NCBI GenBank assembly: GCA_021774075.1
Contig: JAJFJK010000221.1
Location: 1-51,095 of the forward strand
Direction of reading: 5' to 3'
DNA: 51,095 nt
Origin: Nitrosomonas sp.
GTDB taxonomy: Bacteria; Pseudomonadota; Gammaproteobacteria; Burkholderiales; Nitrosomonadaceae
Shown here: positions 1 through 9,700 of the stretch, in pieces
Numbering within the stretch: position 1 is the stretch's first letter
Layout of the letters: the number at the start of each line of letters is the position of its first letter
Notes under the pieces: generated by a model
What the model was told of the DNA's origin: nothing
Seen by the model: only the letters and a program-made list of their open reading frames with translations
The model's database searches: none
Position numbers and translations under genes: made by a program

Positions 1-61
1 TGGCCGATTCGTGTCATTCGTGAGGATAATTCCCGAGTATTTTAGTCAGTTGACCGGAACC

Positions 62-238
62 GGCCCAGACTGTGTAAAACTCTTTGTTAAAATTTCTTGT
101 GGTAAGCACGGCCTCGATTTATTACTTTTTTGCTTGAAAAGTGGAAAATACAAACAGATATTTGAGCTACTTTATAACAAGCTGTGGGAATTAATTTTAT
201 TTCGGCCCGGATTTTCGAGTTTTCACACAGTCTGGGCC
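62..238. repeat. IS-like inverted repeat pair (about 177 bp)
   Basis: The gene-free first 313 bases contain a near-perfect inverted repeat. The left arm (62-82) reads GGCCCAGACTGTGTAAAACTC; the right arm (217-238) is its reverse complement except for one extra A. Long, precise arms about 135 bp apart look like the terminal inverted repeats of a small non-autonomous element or the fused ends of a decayed insertion sequence. No convincing coding frame lies between them. The IS family is not assigned from sequence alone. Nothing else recognisable is present in 1-313. Confidence 0.55.
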
Positions 239-313
239 CATAGCGGAAGTTCATCGTGTTGATACTTCAGAGCTAAATATGACGAAAAAAACGGCTACGT
301 CCACTTTTCTGTG

Positions 314-1705
314 TTACGGATTAATTACAAAGGTAACAGAGTCTTGAAAGGTTGCATCGAAAATGTTATCAAGATTATCATCGACTGCAAAAGTAACGGT
401 ATAGACACCCAATGGCCAGCCAGCAGTAAAACTTTCCAGAATAGAAAAAGTCGTCAAGTTAACCAAAGGCCCACCAAATGCGCGGATAGGCGAATCTGAA
501 GGCCTGAATTGCAATTCATTATCCAGCCAGAACTCACCCGCTGGGGTAATCGCCTTTACCCAATAGTCTGCTTGTTTTCCGGCATTCACGCCAGGGTCCA
601 GCTTAACAACCAGCGATAAACCCTCACCCTGATTAAGCGTTGTCGTATCCGTCGCATTGTTCGCTAAAACGGCAACAGTTGGCAGCAGTGGTGTTTCAAT
701 CGCATTAAAAAACCATAAGAAATTCGTATTTAATGAAATATGGCCTTTAGTGATCGTAATATGGCTTTGTCCCTGCCCGATAAAACTCCCGGTAATTTGA
801 CAAGAAGCAAAAGTGGCCGAGTCATCAAAATCAAATACAATATCTGCCGCAGCTGTCAGCCCGTCATAGCGTAGTGTCATGGTATAATCATCAGCAGTGC
901 CTGCCAACCTATCCAGCCCACTCATACCCAGACGCAATGTTGCCACATCATCCGCTGCTAATGTACGTCTGGCCTCACCGGATAGTATGCCTTGCTGCAT
1001 CACCGCCTCTGTATGCTCAACATTCAACAGCGCGGATACATCACGATCACCATTAGTGGCAAACGAATCACCCGGCGGAAGATCATCAAGATTCTGGCTA
1101 TACGTTGTTATATCAACGATATCCGCAATCACAAAAGGATTATTATTCGCCATATTGAACCAGTGCAGATTAACATCATCCCCACGCCTATCATCACTGG
1201 AACCAATCACACCATCCTCGCCACGATTGAGATCAAACTGATTGTCGGCGCCTCTGGTGGAATTTGTGAAATTTTTATCACGCCCCGACAAGCCAGATTC
1301 AGAAGCCAGATTCGGATGTGCAAGACCAATACAATGGCCCAATTCATGCAAAGCTACCGATTCAAAATCAAACTGATCACGTGGAACATTATTACTTGTG
1401 GTTGTTACATTGCCTATGGTTGGAATCAGCGCATTCCAGGCATTAATTGCGTTCTGAACGGGAATTTCCATTACATCAGCGTGCGGAGAAAAAGGTGAAA
1501 TACCAACCGTGATAACCAGGTCAGCACCAACCCCGGTATAACCCGTTGGGTGTGTAATCGTATCAATGCCATGTATATCATCAGCAAACTCAAATACACC
1601 CGCTTGCAGCGGATAAATAAACAGGCATAATGCTGACATCAAAACAACACACTTGAAACCGGTATATTTCATTAAAAATCGATTAAAAAACAATCCTATT
1701 CGCAT
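314..1705 (-). CDS. Secreted matrixin-type zinc metalloprotease
   Basis: A secreted protein with a zinc-protease active site. The motif HELGHCIGLAH follows the HExxHxxGxxH pattern of matrixin/metzincin peptidases: three zinc-binding His and a catalytic Glu, about 120 residues from the N-terminus. The ATG at 1705 gives a hydrophobic signal peptide ending near LQAG. The frame can extend to a TTG at 1741, and an ATG also exists at 1672; none has a strong ribosome site. The region after the protease domain ends in a beta-rich segment with an Asp/Asn-rich loop (VDDNLDNIFD), resembling C-terminal domains common in exported proteobacterial proteins. It lies just downstream of a small secreted protein on the same strand, probably co-transcribed. 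The substrate is unknown. Confidence 0.75.
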   Translation of the reverse strand: MRIGLFFNRFLMKYTGFKCVVLMSALCLFIYPLQAGVFEFADDIHGIDTITHPTGYTGVGADLVITVGISPFSPHADVMEIPVQNAINAWNALIPTIGNVTTTSNNVPRDQFDFESVALHELGHCIGLAHPNLASESGLSGRDKNFTNSTRGADNQFDLNRGEDGVIGSSDDRRGDDVNLHWFNMANNNPFVIADIVDITTYSQNLDDLPPGDSFATNGDRDVSALLNVEHTEAVMQQGILSGEARRTLAADDVATLRLGMSGLDRLAGTADDYTMTLRYDGLTAAADIVFDFDDSATFASCQITGSFIGQGQSHITITKGHISLNTNFLWFFNAIETPLLPTVAVLANNATDTTTLNQGEGLSLVVKLDPGVNAGKQADYWVKAITPAGEFWLDNELQFRPSDSPIRAFGGPLVNLTTFSILESFTAGWPLGVYTVTFAVDDNLDNIFDATFQDSVTFVINP

Positions 1706-1733
1706 AATCTTAAAACCAGAGTTGAATACGCAA

Positions 1734-2363
1734 TTAATCAATTCGTGTTAGATTCGATTGTGTCGTCACAGACAGCAACAGCGTTTGAAATGTTTTCAAC
1801 GACTGCAGCATATCGTTTTGTGGAAACTGTTTTGTATCCCAATTTAAACCAGTCCAGACAATCCTTTTAAACTCATTCCTATCACCATTTCCAAACCCAA
1901 TCGATTGATAGCGGTTTGGAAATATCTCAAGGCGTATCTCTGTTGTATCCGAAACACTTGAGAGCGTTAATAATGATTGTTTCTGGATCTTCCTCTCCAG
2001 CAATATCTCATTACGCACCTGTTCTGCATTAAATGCCAAAACATTGCTGTCCGTCAGTAAGTCCCAAATGCGCTGCAGTGCGGCATCATTAAGGTACGCA
2101 TCATAGTTTCCGGCCTGTTGCATATATTTTGGATAAAAAACATGGGTATATCCATTCTGATAAATGCGTATCGAAACACTCCCGTCAGCTCCACCCGACA
2201 AATTTGGCAGCTCCTGATAGTGTAGTAAAAGCTCATCCGGGCTATGCAGACCATCTTGATCAGCGACAGCAGGATTCACCACATTTTGCACTACAGAAAA
2301 TAATCCAGCGTAGAAAACAAATGCCAACGCTACAAATCTAATAGTCAATTGATCCCATGACAT
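1734..2363 (-). CDS. Secreted or membrane-anchored protein of unknown function
   Basis: No family was recognised. The ATG at 2363 is chosen because GGAG lies six bases upstream; an in-frame ATG at 2396 lacks any ribosome site. The first 35 residues contain one hydrophobic segment (RFVALAFVFYAGLFSVVQ) followed by VADQDG, so it is a signal peptide or a single anchor. The roughly 170-residue remainder is polar, with no cysteine cluster or catalytic motif visible. It immediately precedes the matrixin-type protease on the same strand and could be a partner, inhibitor or substrate. That is inference from adjacency only. Confidence 0.6.
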   Translation of the reverse strand: MSWDQLTIRFVALAFVFYAGLFSVVQNVVNPAVADQDGLHSPDELLLHYQELPNLSGGADGSVSIRIYQNGYTHVFYPKYMQQAGNYDAYLNDAALQRIWDLLTDSNVLAFNAEQVRNEILLERKIQKQSLLTLSSVSDTTEIRLEIFPNRYQSIGFGNGDRNEFKRIVWTGLNWDTKQFPQNDMLQSLKTFQTLLLSVTTQSNLTRID

Positions 2364-2492
2364 ATCTTTCTCCGAGATTAATCGTTTAATATCCATTAAT
2401 CAGTCAATTGGACAGAATTATAATGAATAACCAAGTCACATATTTCAACCAGCAACGGGACATTAAACTGTTAATTTACTTAATTGAATATA

Positions 2493-2634
2493 GGGCACTT
2501 CTAAAAATCCAGATTTCATCCCAACTGCTGTGTTACAGAAAATATTTATTGCTTACATATCAAACATATGCTGCACTGCAAATTTTTTTTCTGCGCCTTG
2601 CATTTGGGCGAACTCTGAATTTTTAGAAGCACCC
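2493..2634. mobile_element. Family-A MITE, copy 1
   Basis: A 142-bp non-coding element bounded by imperfect terminal inverted repeats, GGGCACTTCTAAAAATCCAG at the left and CTGAATTTTTAGAAGCACCC at the right. Two further copies, nearly identical over their whole length, lie at 3356-3496 and (inverted) at 37581-37721. The flanks read TATA and TATG, a possible short target duplication. The element contains no gene. It fills part of the 418-base gap between the secreted unknown and the hemerythrin gene. The rest of the gap is AT-rich and holds only a possible weak promoter (TTGAAG at 2727, TAATAA at 2749) before the hemerythrin gene. Confidence 0.8.
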
Positions 2635-2781
2635 TATGCAAAATATGGCGTAAACACACTAGAATCCTAGCAACCTATCGATTAATTCTAAAACAAATCG
2701 CTTAGCGTCTGATAAAACTCAAAAATTTGAAGGAAAAATATGGTAGTGTAATAATAATTAAGAACTTTCTAAGGAGTTGTC

Positions 2782-3342
2782 ATGCATAAAATACAACGCC
2801 AGCTTCATGTCGACCATCATCATATAACACGTTTATTGAATTGTTTAAGCAAAGAGATTGACTGTTATGATTTTAATAGCAAGCGTGCTGCTGATTTAGC
2901 CGTTATTCTCAGTGCATTAGACTATATTGACAGTTACCCTGATAAGTGGCACCACCCATCCGAAGACGTCATTTTTGACCATCTGTTGGAAAAAGATGTT
3001 AAAGAAAGCCGCCTCATTGAGCAACTCAAAAACGAACATAAAGAAATCGTCATAGAAACAGATAAACTTAGTGAACTATTTGATATGGTTGCCAACGACT
3101 GTATTGTAACCGCTGATGAATTGTTGGGTGGCGCACGTCATTTTATTACACTCCAACGTAAGCACCTTGAGAAAGAAAATGAGTTTGTTTACCCGCTAAT
3201 GGATACACTCATTACTGGCGAAGAGTGGAAAGTAATTGAGTCTAAAGTGAAGATTCAAGATGACCCACTTTTCAAAAAGCCATCCAAAAAAGATTTTGAA
3301 TACCTGTATCAATATATTGTTGATCTGGAGAATGAGCACTAA
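2782..3342 (+). CDS. Hemerythrin HHE-domain protein
   Basis: A 186-residue, almost entirely helical soluble protein of the hemerythrin/HHE cation-binding family. These proteins bind a di-iron centre and act in O2, NO or iron sensing and in Fe-S repair. Candidate ligands are the His cluster at residues 12-14 (DHHH), HH at 57-58 with Glu61, His86 (NEHKE) and His128 with Glu132 (RKHLEKE). An ideal ribosome site AAGGAG lies at 2771-2776 before the ATG. It appears monocistronic: family-A MITEs flank it on both sides and the downstream lptC is on the opposite strand. The length fits YcfA/DUF-type HHE proteins rather than short oxygen-carrying hemerythrins. The specific role is not determinable. Confidence 0.85.
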   Translation: MHKIQRQLHVDHHHITRLLNCLSKEIDCYDFNSKRAADLAVILSALDYIDSYPDKWHHPSEDVIFDHLLEKDVKESRLIEQLKNEHKEIVIETDKLSELFDMVANDCIVTADELLGGARHFITLQRKHLEKENEFVYPLMDTLITGEEWKVIESKVKIQDDPLFKKPSKKDFEYLYQYIVDLENEH

Positions 3343-3355
3343 TCAATATTGTTCA

Positions 3356-3496
3356 GGGCATTTCTAAAAATCCAGATTTCATCCCAACTGCTGTGTTACA
3401 GAAAAAATTTATTGCTTACATATCAAACATATGCCGAACTACAAAATTTTTTCTGCGACTTGCATTTGGGCGAACTCTGAATTTTTAGAAGCACCC
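3356..3496. mobile_element. Family-A MITE, copy 2
   Basis: A 141-bp element in the same orientation as the copy at 2493 and differing from it at only about a dozen positions. Its inverted ends are GGGCATTTCTAAAAATCCAG and CTGAATTTTTAGAAGCACCC. The flanks TTCA and TTAA match at three of four bases. It lies 13 bases after the hemerythrin stop codon and 21 bases from the convergent lptC stop codon, so it may act as a bidirectional transcript end. No transposase is encoded. Confidence 0.8.
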
Positions 3497-3517
3497 TTAA
3501 ATATCCGGCAACTAAAA

Positions 3518-4096
3518 TTACTCGCCATTCCCATTATTATCTATGGCTCTTACACGAGACAATAGTTGTATCACACCAGTATTATTATCAAGCTCCAGGC
3601 CAATTGCATTTATCGTGGTGTTTAAGCGTGATATTCTTACAGATCGATCGGTTTTGACCAGGTTCTGATCTGGAATTAAATGCAGATAATCTGTCATCAT
3701 CGTAAGCAAATCATCATCATCATCTTTCCCTCTCTTCACCGTGACATCACCAGTTAAATAAATGTCCTCACCATGACCGGCTAATTTTGCCTGATCGGCA
3801 TGCACACGTATCAAAGGAGTGCTTGGTTCCATATTAATAAAACGCGTTTGTTCCAATCGGGTAATGTCTTCGTTTATATAATGCGTCATTTTTTCGGCAA
3901 AGAACGCCCGATGAATGTCATGTTCATGATCCTTACGAATACCCGAAATATTCTTTACGATATAATCCGGACTGTGATCGAACGCATCATCTGCTGTTAG
4001 CGCTTGTGGATGCGTGACCTGATCTAACCAATAAGTTAATAAAATCAGACCAACAAAAACTATCAGTGGAAAACTTAAATGTAGGCGTTTAAACAT
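3518..4096 (-). CDS. lptC: LPS export inner-membrane protein LptC
   Basis: A bitopic inner-membrane protein that passes lipopolysaccharide from the LptB2FG extractor to periplasmic LptA. The 192-residue product starts MFKRLHLSF, has a single N-terminal membrane helix (PLIVFVGLILLTYWL) and then a beta-rich periplasmic domain. That domain has LptC features: a Pro/Asp-rich entry (HSPDYIVKNI), and in the second half the pattern DIYLTGDVTVKRG and DRSVRISRLNTTINAIGLELDNNTG. The frame extends to 4189, but only the ATG at 4096 places the membrane helix at the N-terminus as usual. TATAAT lies directly upstream of this ATG. In most proteobacteria lptC sits between kdsC and lptA-lptB; here it stands alone. 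Confidence 0.8.
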   Translation of the reverse strand: MFKRLHLSFPLIVFVGLILLTYWLDQVTHPQALTADDAFDHSPDYIVKNISGIRKDHEHDIHRAFFAEKMTHYINEDITRLEQTRFINMEPSTPLIRVHADQAKLAGHGEDIYLTGDVTVKRGKDDDDDLLTMMTDYLHLIPDQNLVKTDRSVRISRLNTTINAIGLELDNNTGVIQLLSRVRAIDNNGNGE

Positions 4097-4226
4097 TATA
4101 AAATTATACCAGAAGCTATTTTTAGAGGTACCCATAACGCAAAAACTTGCACTGAGAGACACAAAAAACGCCTGTAACCATATTAACATTTCACTAAATT
4201 TTAAACCCTATAGTTGAATCGCTGTC

Positions 4227-4285
4227 CTAGTACTTCTTCAACTGTGAACACTGTATCCGAAAATATCAAGTTGAAGGAGTACTAG
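4227..4285. repeat. Mini family-B palindrome in the nadA upstream region
   Basis: A 59-bp palindrome with CTAGTACTTCTTCAACT at the left and AGTTGAAGGAGTACTAG at the right. These arms match the outermost part of the 35-bp ends of the family-B MITEs at 10676-10945 and 47611-47879, so this looks like an internally deleted derivative. It lies between divergent lptC and nadA, where it could form a hairpin in either transcript or influence promoter geometry. Confidence 0.7.
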
Positions 4286-4332
4286 TATGCTAATGTGCAA
4301 CTTTGATAAATCACCATAAGATAATAACTGTA

Positions 4333-5436
4333 ATGCATGCAGAAGTAGAAACCCTTGAATTTGAAGAATTCGATCAATTACAGGATGAAACCTGTGCTCA
4401 ACGTATTGTTTCAGCAAAAAACATTTTAGGAAAACGCGTCGTCATTCTGGCGCACCATTATCAGCGTGCAGATGTTTATCAACATGCTGACCTGACTGGT
4501 GATTCCTTAAAACTTTCATATCTTGCAGCGCAAACTGATGCGGATTTTCTGGTCTTTTGTGGCGTGCATTTTATGGCAGAAGTTGCAGATATTCTTTCCA
4601 GTTCTTCCCAAATTGCTATTTTACCGGATTTGTCTGCAGGCTGTTCCATGGCTGACATGGCCAATCTTGCCAAAGTGGAACGCGCCTGGCGTGAACTGGC
4701 TGAAATCCTGGAACCTGATGAAACCATAACACCTGTCACGTATATTAACTCTGCAGCTGATCTCAAGGCATTCTGTGGAGAACATGGCGGCATAGTCTGC
4801 ACATCAAGTAATGCGGGCAAGATTCTAGAATGGTCTTTTGCGCAACGGGAAAAGGTTTTGTTCTTCCCTGATCAACACCTTGGTCGTTGGAGCGGGCATC
4901 AATTTGGACTCTCACCGGAAGAAATGCCGGTGTGGGATTTTGATGAACCCATGGGCGGCTTAACACCAGAACAAATAAAGAAAGCCAAAATTTTGCTATG
5001 GAAAGGCTATTGTTCTGTGCATCAAATGTTTCAACCACAACATATCCAGCGTTTTCGCAAGCAGTACCCGGACGGCATTGTAATTTCCCATCCGGAATGT
5101 AATTTTGCCGTATGCGAAGCTTCTGATTATGTCGGATCCACCGAATATATTATTAATACCATTGCAAATGCTAAAGCTAATACACGTTGGCTGGTGGGCA
5201 CTGAGTTAAACCTGGTCAGCCGAATCACTGAGGAATTCAAACCACAGGGTAAAATTGTACAATTTATGTCTCCCATGGTTTGCATGTGCTCAACGATGGC
5301 GCGGATAGATCCACAACATCTCGCTTGGTCTCTGGAGAACCTTGTGCATGGCAACGTCGTTAATCAGATTAAAGTTCCGCAAGATGAAGCTAAACTTGCC
5401 AAACTTGCTCTAAACAGAATGCTGACAGTATCTTAA
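4333..5436 (+). CDS. nadA: Quinolinate synthase A
   Basis: NadA condenses iminoaspartate with dihydroxyacetone phosphate to quinolinate in de novo NAD synthesis, using an oxygen-sensitive 4Fe-4S cluster in the cytoplasm. The 367-residue protein has the family signatures AHHYQRADVYQHAD, FCGVHFMAEVADIL, LPDLSAGCSMADM, WKGYCSVHQMF, SHPECNFAV and GTELNLVSRI. Likely cluster ligands are Cys76, Cys227 and the C-terminal CMC at 317-319. The start at ATG 4333 is preferred over an upstream TTG at 4303; neither has a clear ribosome site. It is monocistronic: nadB and nadC are not adjacent. A family-B palindrome occupies its upstream region. Confidence 0.95.
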   Translation: MHAEVETLEFEEFDQLQDETCAQRIVSAKNILGKRVVILAHHYQRADVYQHADLTGDSLKLSYLAAQTDADFLVFCGVHFMAEVADILSSSSQIAILPDLSAGCSMADMANLAKVERAWRELAEILEPDETITPVTYINSAADLKAFCGEHGGIVCTSSNAGKILEWSFAQREKVLFFPDQHLGRWSGHQFGLSPEEMPVWDFDEPMGGLTPEQIKKAKILLWKGYCSVHQMFQPQHIQRFRKQYPDGIVISHPECNFAVCEASDYVGSTEYIINTIANAKANTRWLVGTELNLVSRITEEFKPQGKIVQFMSPMVCMCSTMARIDPQHLAWSLENLVHGNVVNQIKVPQDEAKLAKLALNRMLTVS

Positions 5437-5527
5437 GGTTAATTCTTCAACTATAAGAATAATAAAACTTATCTTCTACCGTGAAAATGCATAATTATTA
5501 ACGAATCTATAAATCAATAAAAACCAC

Positions 5528-6763
5528 ATGCATAATGCATCCAACCTTAAGATCTTGATCCTTGATGATGATCACTTCATGCTCAGGCTTTTGACACACA
5601 TGTTAACCAATCAAGGATTTACATCCGTCAGTTCTTGTGACAATGGTGCAGATGCGCTCAAAAAAATCGATGTTGCCGATACTTGTCCCGATTTAATTCT
5701 GCTTGACCTGAATATGCCCGATATGGATGGCATTGAGTTTGTTCGCTATTTGGTCGACCGGTACTATACCGGCAGCCTTATTTTGGTCAGCGGCGAAGAT
5801 GAACGTATGTTACAGACCGCTGAAAAACTGGTCCATGCGCACAAAATACCCATGCTTGGGTATCTGCATAAACCGGTTAGCCCGGAAAAATTATTTGCAT
5901 TAATTGAAAACTGGACGCCCCCTGCTTCAAAAAAGCCAAAATCCCTTGCAAAAAAAGTTTATGCTGCGGAAGAAATACAGGCAGCCATTTCCAATCATGA
6001 ATTAGTCAACTATTATCAGCCAAAAGTTTCGGTTGCAACGGGTGAAATAATCAGTGTTGAAACATTAGTACGCTGGCATCATCCGACAGATGGTTTAATT
6101 CTGCCTGATCAGTTTATCGGCATTGCAGAACAAAACGGTCTGATTAGAGACTTGACTTGTCAGGTTCTGATTAACGCATTGGCTCAGGCCAAGAAATGGC
6201 AGCAAAGTGGGCAGGAACTGCGCATGGCGATTAATGTTTCGATGGATAATCTAGCATCCTTGGATTTCCAGGATCTTGTGGTTAATCTGGTCAAAGAAAA
6301 TAATTTGTCACCCCAAAAAATCATTCTCGAAGTAACTGAGAGTCAGTTAATGGGCGCTGATAAGCGAATTCCTCTCGAAATACTGACGCGCCTGCGCCTC
6401 AAAAGATTTCATTTATCTATTGATGACTTTGGTACCGGACATTCGTCCATGACACAGTTACGCGATATCCCCTTTGATGAGCTTAAGATAGACCAGAGTT
6501 TTGTTCATCGCGCCTGGACTGATGAGACTTTACGGGCAATGTATGACGCCAGTTTATCTATGGCAAAACAATTAGATATGGATGTGGTAGCGGAAGGTGT
6601 TGAAGATCTGAATGACTGGGAACTCTTACGCCAAACAGGTTGTGATATGGCACAAGGAAATTTTATTTCGCCGCCAATTCAAGCGGTTGATTTTCCACGC
6701 TGGACAAAAGAATGGCAAAACAGGGTGCGCAGTGGACTATTAGAGAATCACGATCCGGCATAG
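5528..6763 (+). CDS. REC-EAL response regulator (c-di-GMP phosphodiesterase)
   Basis: A 411-residue two-domain regulator predicted to hydrolyse cyclic di-GMP to pGpG under phosphorylation control. REC domain (residues 6-130): acidic patch DDD at 13-15, phosphoacceptor Asp60 (LLDLNMPDMDG) and conserved Lys115. EAL domain (about 148-400): the signature reads VETL (Glu178), with INVS Asn236, SIDDFGTGHSS (Asp299/300), Lys320 in ELKIDQSF and VAEGVED (Glu356). The metal and catalytic residues appear complete, so it is probably active. The stop codon faces that of the HPt-containing hybrid kinase, 28 bases apart, which makes the kinase a candidate phosphodonor (inference). Confidence 0.92.
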   Translation: MHNASNLKILILDDDHFMLRLLTHMLTNQGFTSVSSCDNGADALKKIDVADTCPDLILLDLNMPDMDGIEFVRYLVDRYYTGSLILVSGEDERMLQTAEKLVHAHKIPMLGYLHKPVSPEKLFALIENWTPPASKKPKSLAKKVYAAEEIQAAISNHELVNYYQPKVSVATGEIISVETLVRWHHPTDGLILPDQFIGIAEQNGLIRDLTCQVLINALAQAKKWQQSGQELRMAINVSMDNLASLDFQDLVVNLVKENNLSPQKIILEVTESQLMGADKRIPLEILTRLRLKRFHLSIDDFGTGHSSMTQLRDIPFDELKIDQSFVHRAWTDETLRAMYDASLSMAKQLDMDVVAEGVEDLNDWELLRQTGCDMAQGNFISPPIQAVDFPRWTKEWQNRVRSGLLENHDPA

Positions 6764-6791
6764 CTTTATTGCCAGTAAGGTTTCAATGGTC

Positions 6792-9700
6792 TCAAGCATC
6801 TTTCTCATACAAAGCGTCGATATAATTTTCAACCGTAATTAGTTCCGCATCAAAACGAGGTAATAGTTCTGCCAGCGCATTCGCATCATTCTTTTTGCCC
6901 GCTTGCTCCATTTCTGCACACAGTTCACCCAATGTCAACGCGCCAACCGAACGTGCCGATGACTTGAGCTTGTGTGCCAATTTGCCAACTGTGACAAATT
7001 GTTCTGCCTGATAAGCTGTATGCAGGTCTGTAGCGATCTTGGCCGCACTGGCACAGAAATCCAACAACATTTCTTTAATCGTTGCCGGATTATTGCCTAC
7101 AAATCCCTCAAGAATATGCACATTAACCGGTTCCAAAACAGTTTCGGTTTCGGTTTCGGTTTTGATTCCACCTTCAGTATCAGATGTAGGTATAGCCTGT
7201 GCCTTTGATGGTATTGGCGTCTGCGCAGCAGGTTTGTCAGTTGCCAAATATTTTTCTATGGTTAACTGCAAATCTTCAAGCTGTACCGGCTTGCTCAGAT
7301 AATCATCCATACCAGCGCTCAGACAATGATCTTTCTCACCTTTAAGCGCGTTGGCTGTCAATGCGACAATTGGAATATGCTGTTTGCCTGTTTCGTTAGT
7401 GCGAATAGCTGTCGTTAGTTCAAAACCATCCATCTCAGGCATATGCAAGTCTGTCAGCAACAATGCATAATCACCACTCTGCCAGCGCTTTAACGCTTCA
7501 CGCCCATCGTTTGCAATATCTCCAGCATAACCGAGTAAGTTAAGTTGCTGTCTAATCACTTTCTGGTTGATATCGTTATCTTCAGCGACCAAAATGAGTT
7601 TGCCTTGTTGCAAAGCTTCTTCGCGTGAAATATGCACGGGCTCAGATGTGAGTAAATCTGTGAGTGGCGCCGTTCCCTCGCTGACATCTATTCTTCCTGC
7701 CGCTACTGCCATTGCACGCAATAAAGATTGGCGATACATCACATCCCCATCCAGCGTAATGATGTCGACATCTTCCATACGTGCTTGTCGGCGACGACCC
7801 CGTTTGATAATAACAAAGTGCGGTTCAACTTTGGATTGCTGTGTATCTGATTCGATATCAGATGCGTTTCTTAAAGCTTGCTGTATGGCATGAGACCGTT
7901 CTGCAAATGCTGTCCGCAATTCCTCAATAGGCGCCGTTTCATTCGCAACATCAATAACAACCAGCCATAAGCCCGGCGTAAGCTGCTTAATACGTTGATG
8001 GGCCGCAGCCAGATCAATGACTTGTTCGATCATTGCACCAGCACTTTTCAAGTAAACGGTTAGATCATTACTCAGGCCATCATCCCCCCCCATTATCAAA
8101 CAAGACAAGCCGGTTAGATCATTGATTTTACTATTATCGCTGACTAAACCTGCCGGCAAGGGTTTAAAAGGCATCTGTATGCTAAAAGTAGAACCTTCCT
8201 GAAGTTCACTTTGCACTGTTATTTCCGCACCCATTAATTTAGCCAGATGGTGAGAAATAGCCAAACCAAGTCCGGTTCCGCCGAAACGTCGTGTAGTTGA
8301 AGGATCGCCTTGTGAAAAGGATTTAAAAACTTTTTCCTGCGTCTCTTTATCCATCCCGATGCCATTATCAGTTACCTGAAATGTAACCACCACTTGGTCA
8401 GGATCGGATTTAGTCAGTAATACCCTCACTAATACCTTGCCCCATTTACTTTGCTTACTGGAGAATTTGATCGCGTTATTAATAATATTGACCAGCACTT
8501 GGCGCAGACGCAGCGGATCGCCCAAAACATTTTCTGGAATTGCCGGATCAATAAACAAGGTGAGTTCCACCTCTTTACTGAGCGCCAAATGTGCCAACAT
8601 GCCACAGGCCTTTTCAACCACACTGGCCAGTGGCATGGGAATTTCTTCTATTTCCAGTTTACCCGCTTCAATTTTAGAAAAATCAAGAATATCTTCAATA
8701 ATAGCCAGTAAAGCATAAGCTGAATCACGGATAAGATTAGCCATTTCCATTTGATAACCACTCAAACTGGTTTGTCTCATGACATCTGTCATGCCAATCA
8801 CACCATTCATAGGTGTGCGAATCTCGTGACTCATGGCGGCAAGAAAAGCAGACTTGGCCTTGTTTGCCTGCTCGGCTTCATTTCTTGCTTGCATTAAGTC
8901 CCCCATCATGCGCACATGCTCACGGATATCACGCATCACACCGGTAAAATGCCGTTCTTCACCCACAAAATACTCGCTGACAGCAAGATATACCGGAATA
9001 AGCTCACCGTTCTTGTGCACGGCCTCCACTTCACGACCAAGGCCAATCCCGTGTGTCCCGTTAATATAAGAACGCCCAACATATTGCTGACCATGCCCGG
9101 TCTCGCAATACCTTTCCATATAAAAATCATGCTGAGATCGGTCAGGTTCGGGTACCAATATAGCAACATTTTGTCCAATTATTTCTTCCCGGGTATAACC
9201 AAACAGTCTCTCCATCACAGGGTTGGCGGAAAGAATAACGCCAATCCGATCAGTTGTGACCACGCAGTCAACCATATGCTCGACCACGGCGCGCGTTTCT
9301 TCTTCCTTGATAGCCAACGCTGCGTTAGCGCGTTCCAATTCATTGGTGCGTGCAGCAACTCTGTCTTCCAGCTCTTGATTGAGTTGTCGCAGTTTTTTCT
9401 CGGCGTTTTCACGCTCTTGATTACTCGCATCCAGTCGTTCCGCTGTACTGTTAAACGTTTGCGCCAATTGACCAATTTCATCCCAACCCACTACTGGCAC
9501 GCGCCGATGCAGATTGCCGGTAGCCATATCCTGCGTACTGAAATTAAGATTTTTTAGAGGCATAACGACGCGACGATTAAACAGGTAAGCACCAAAAAAC
9601 ACACCAATTAATGTGAGTCCCAGGATAATCAGACCGGATTGACGCACTTGATTAACATTGGCAAAAGCTTCTTCCACATCTTTCTTTACAACGATTCCCC

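Noticed and set aside
2408-2626. Open frame of 72 codons over the first family-A MITE
   Set aside because: It lies across a repeated non-coding element, has no ribosome site, and the frame is not preserved between the MITE copies.
8916-9557. 213-codon plus-strand frame inside the hybrid kinase gene
   Set aside because: It is antisense to the conserved PAS, coiled-coil and HAMP coding region, with no ribosome site and no recognisable protein features.
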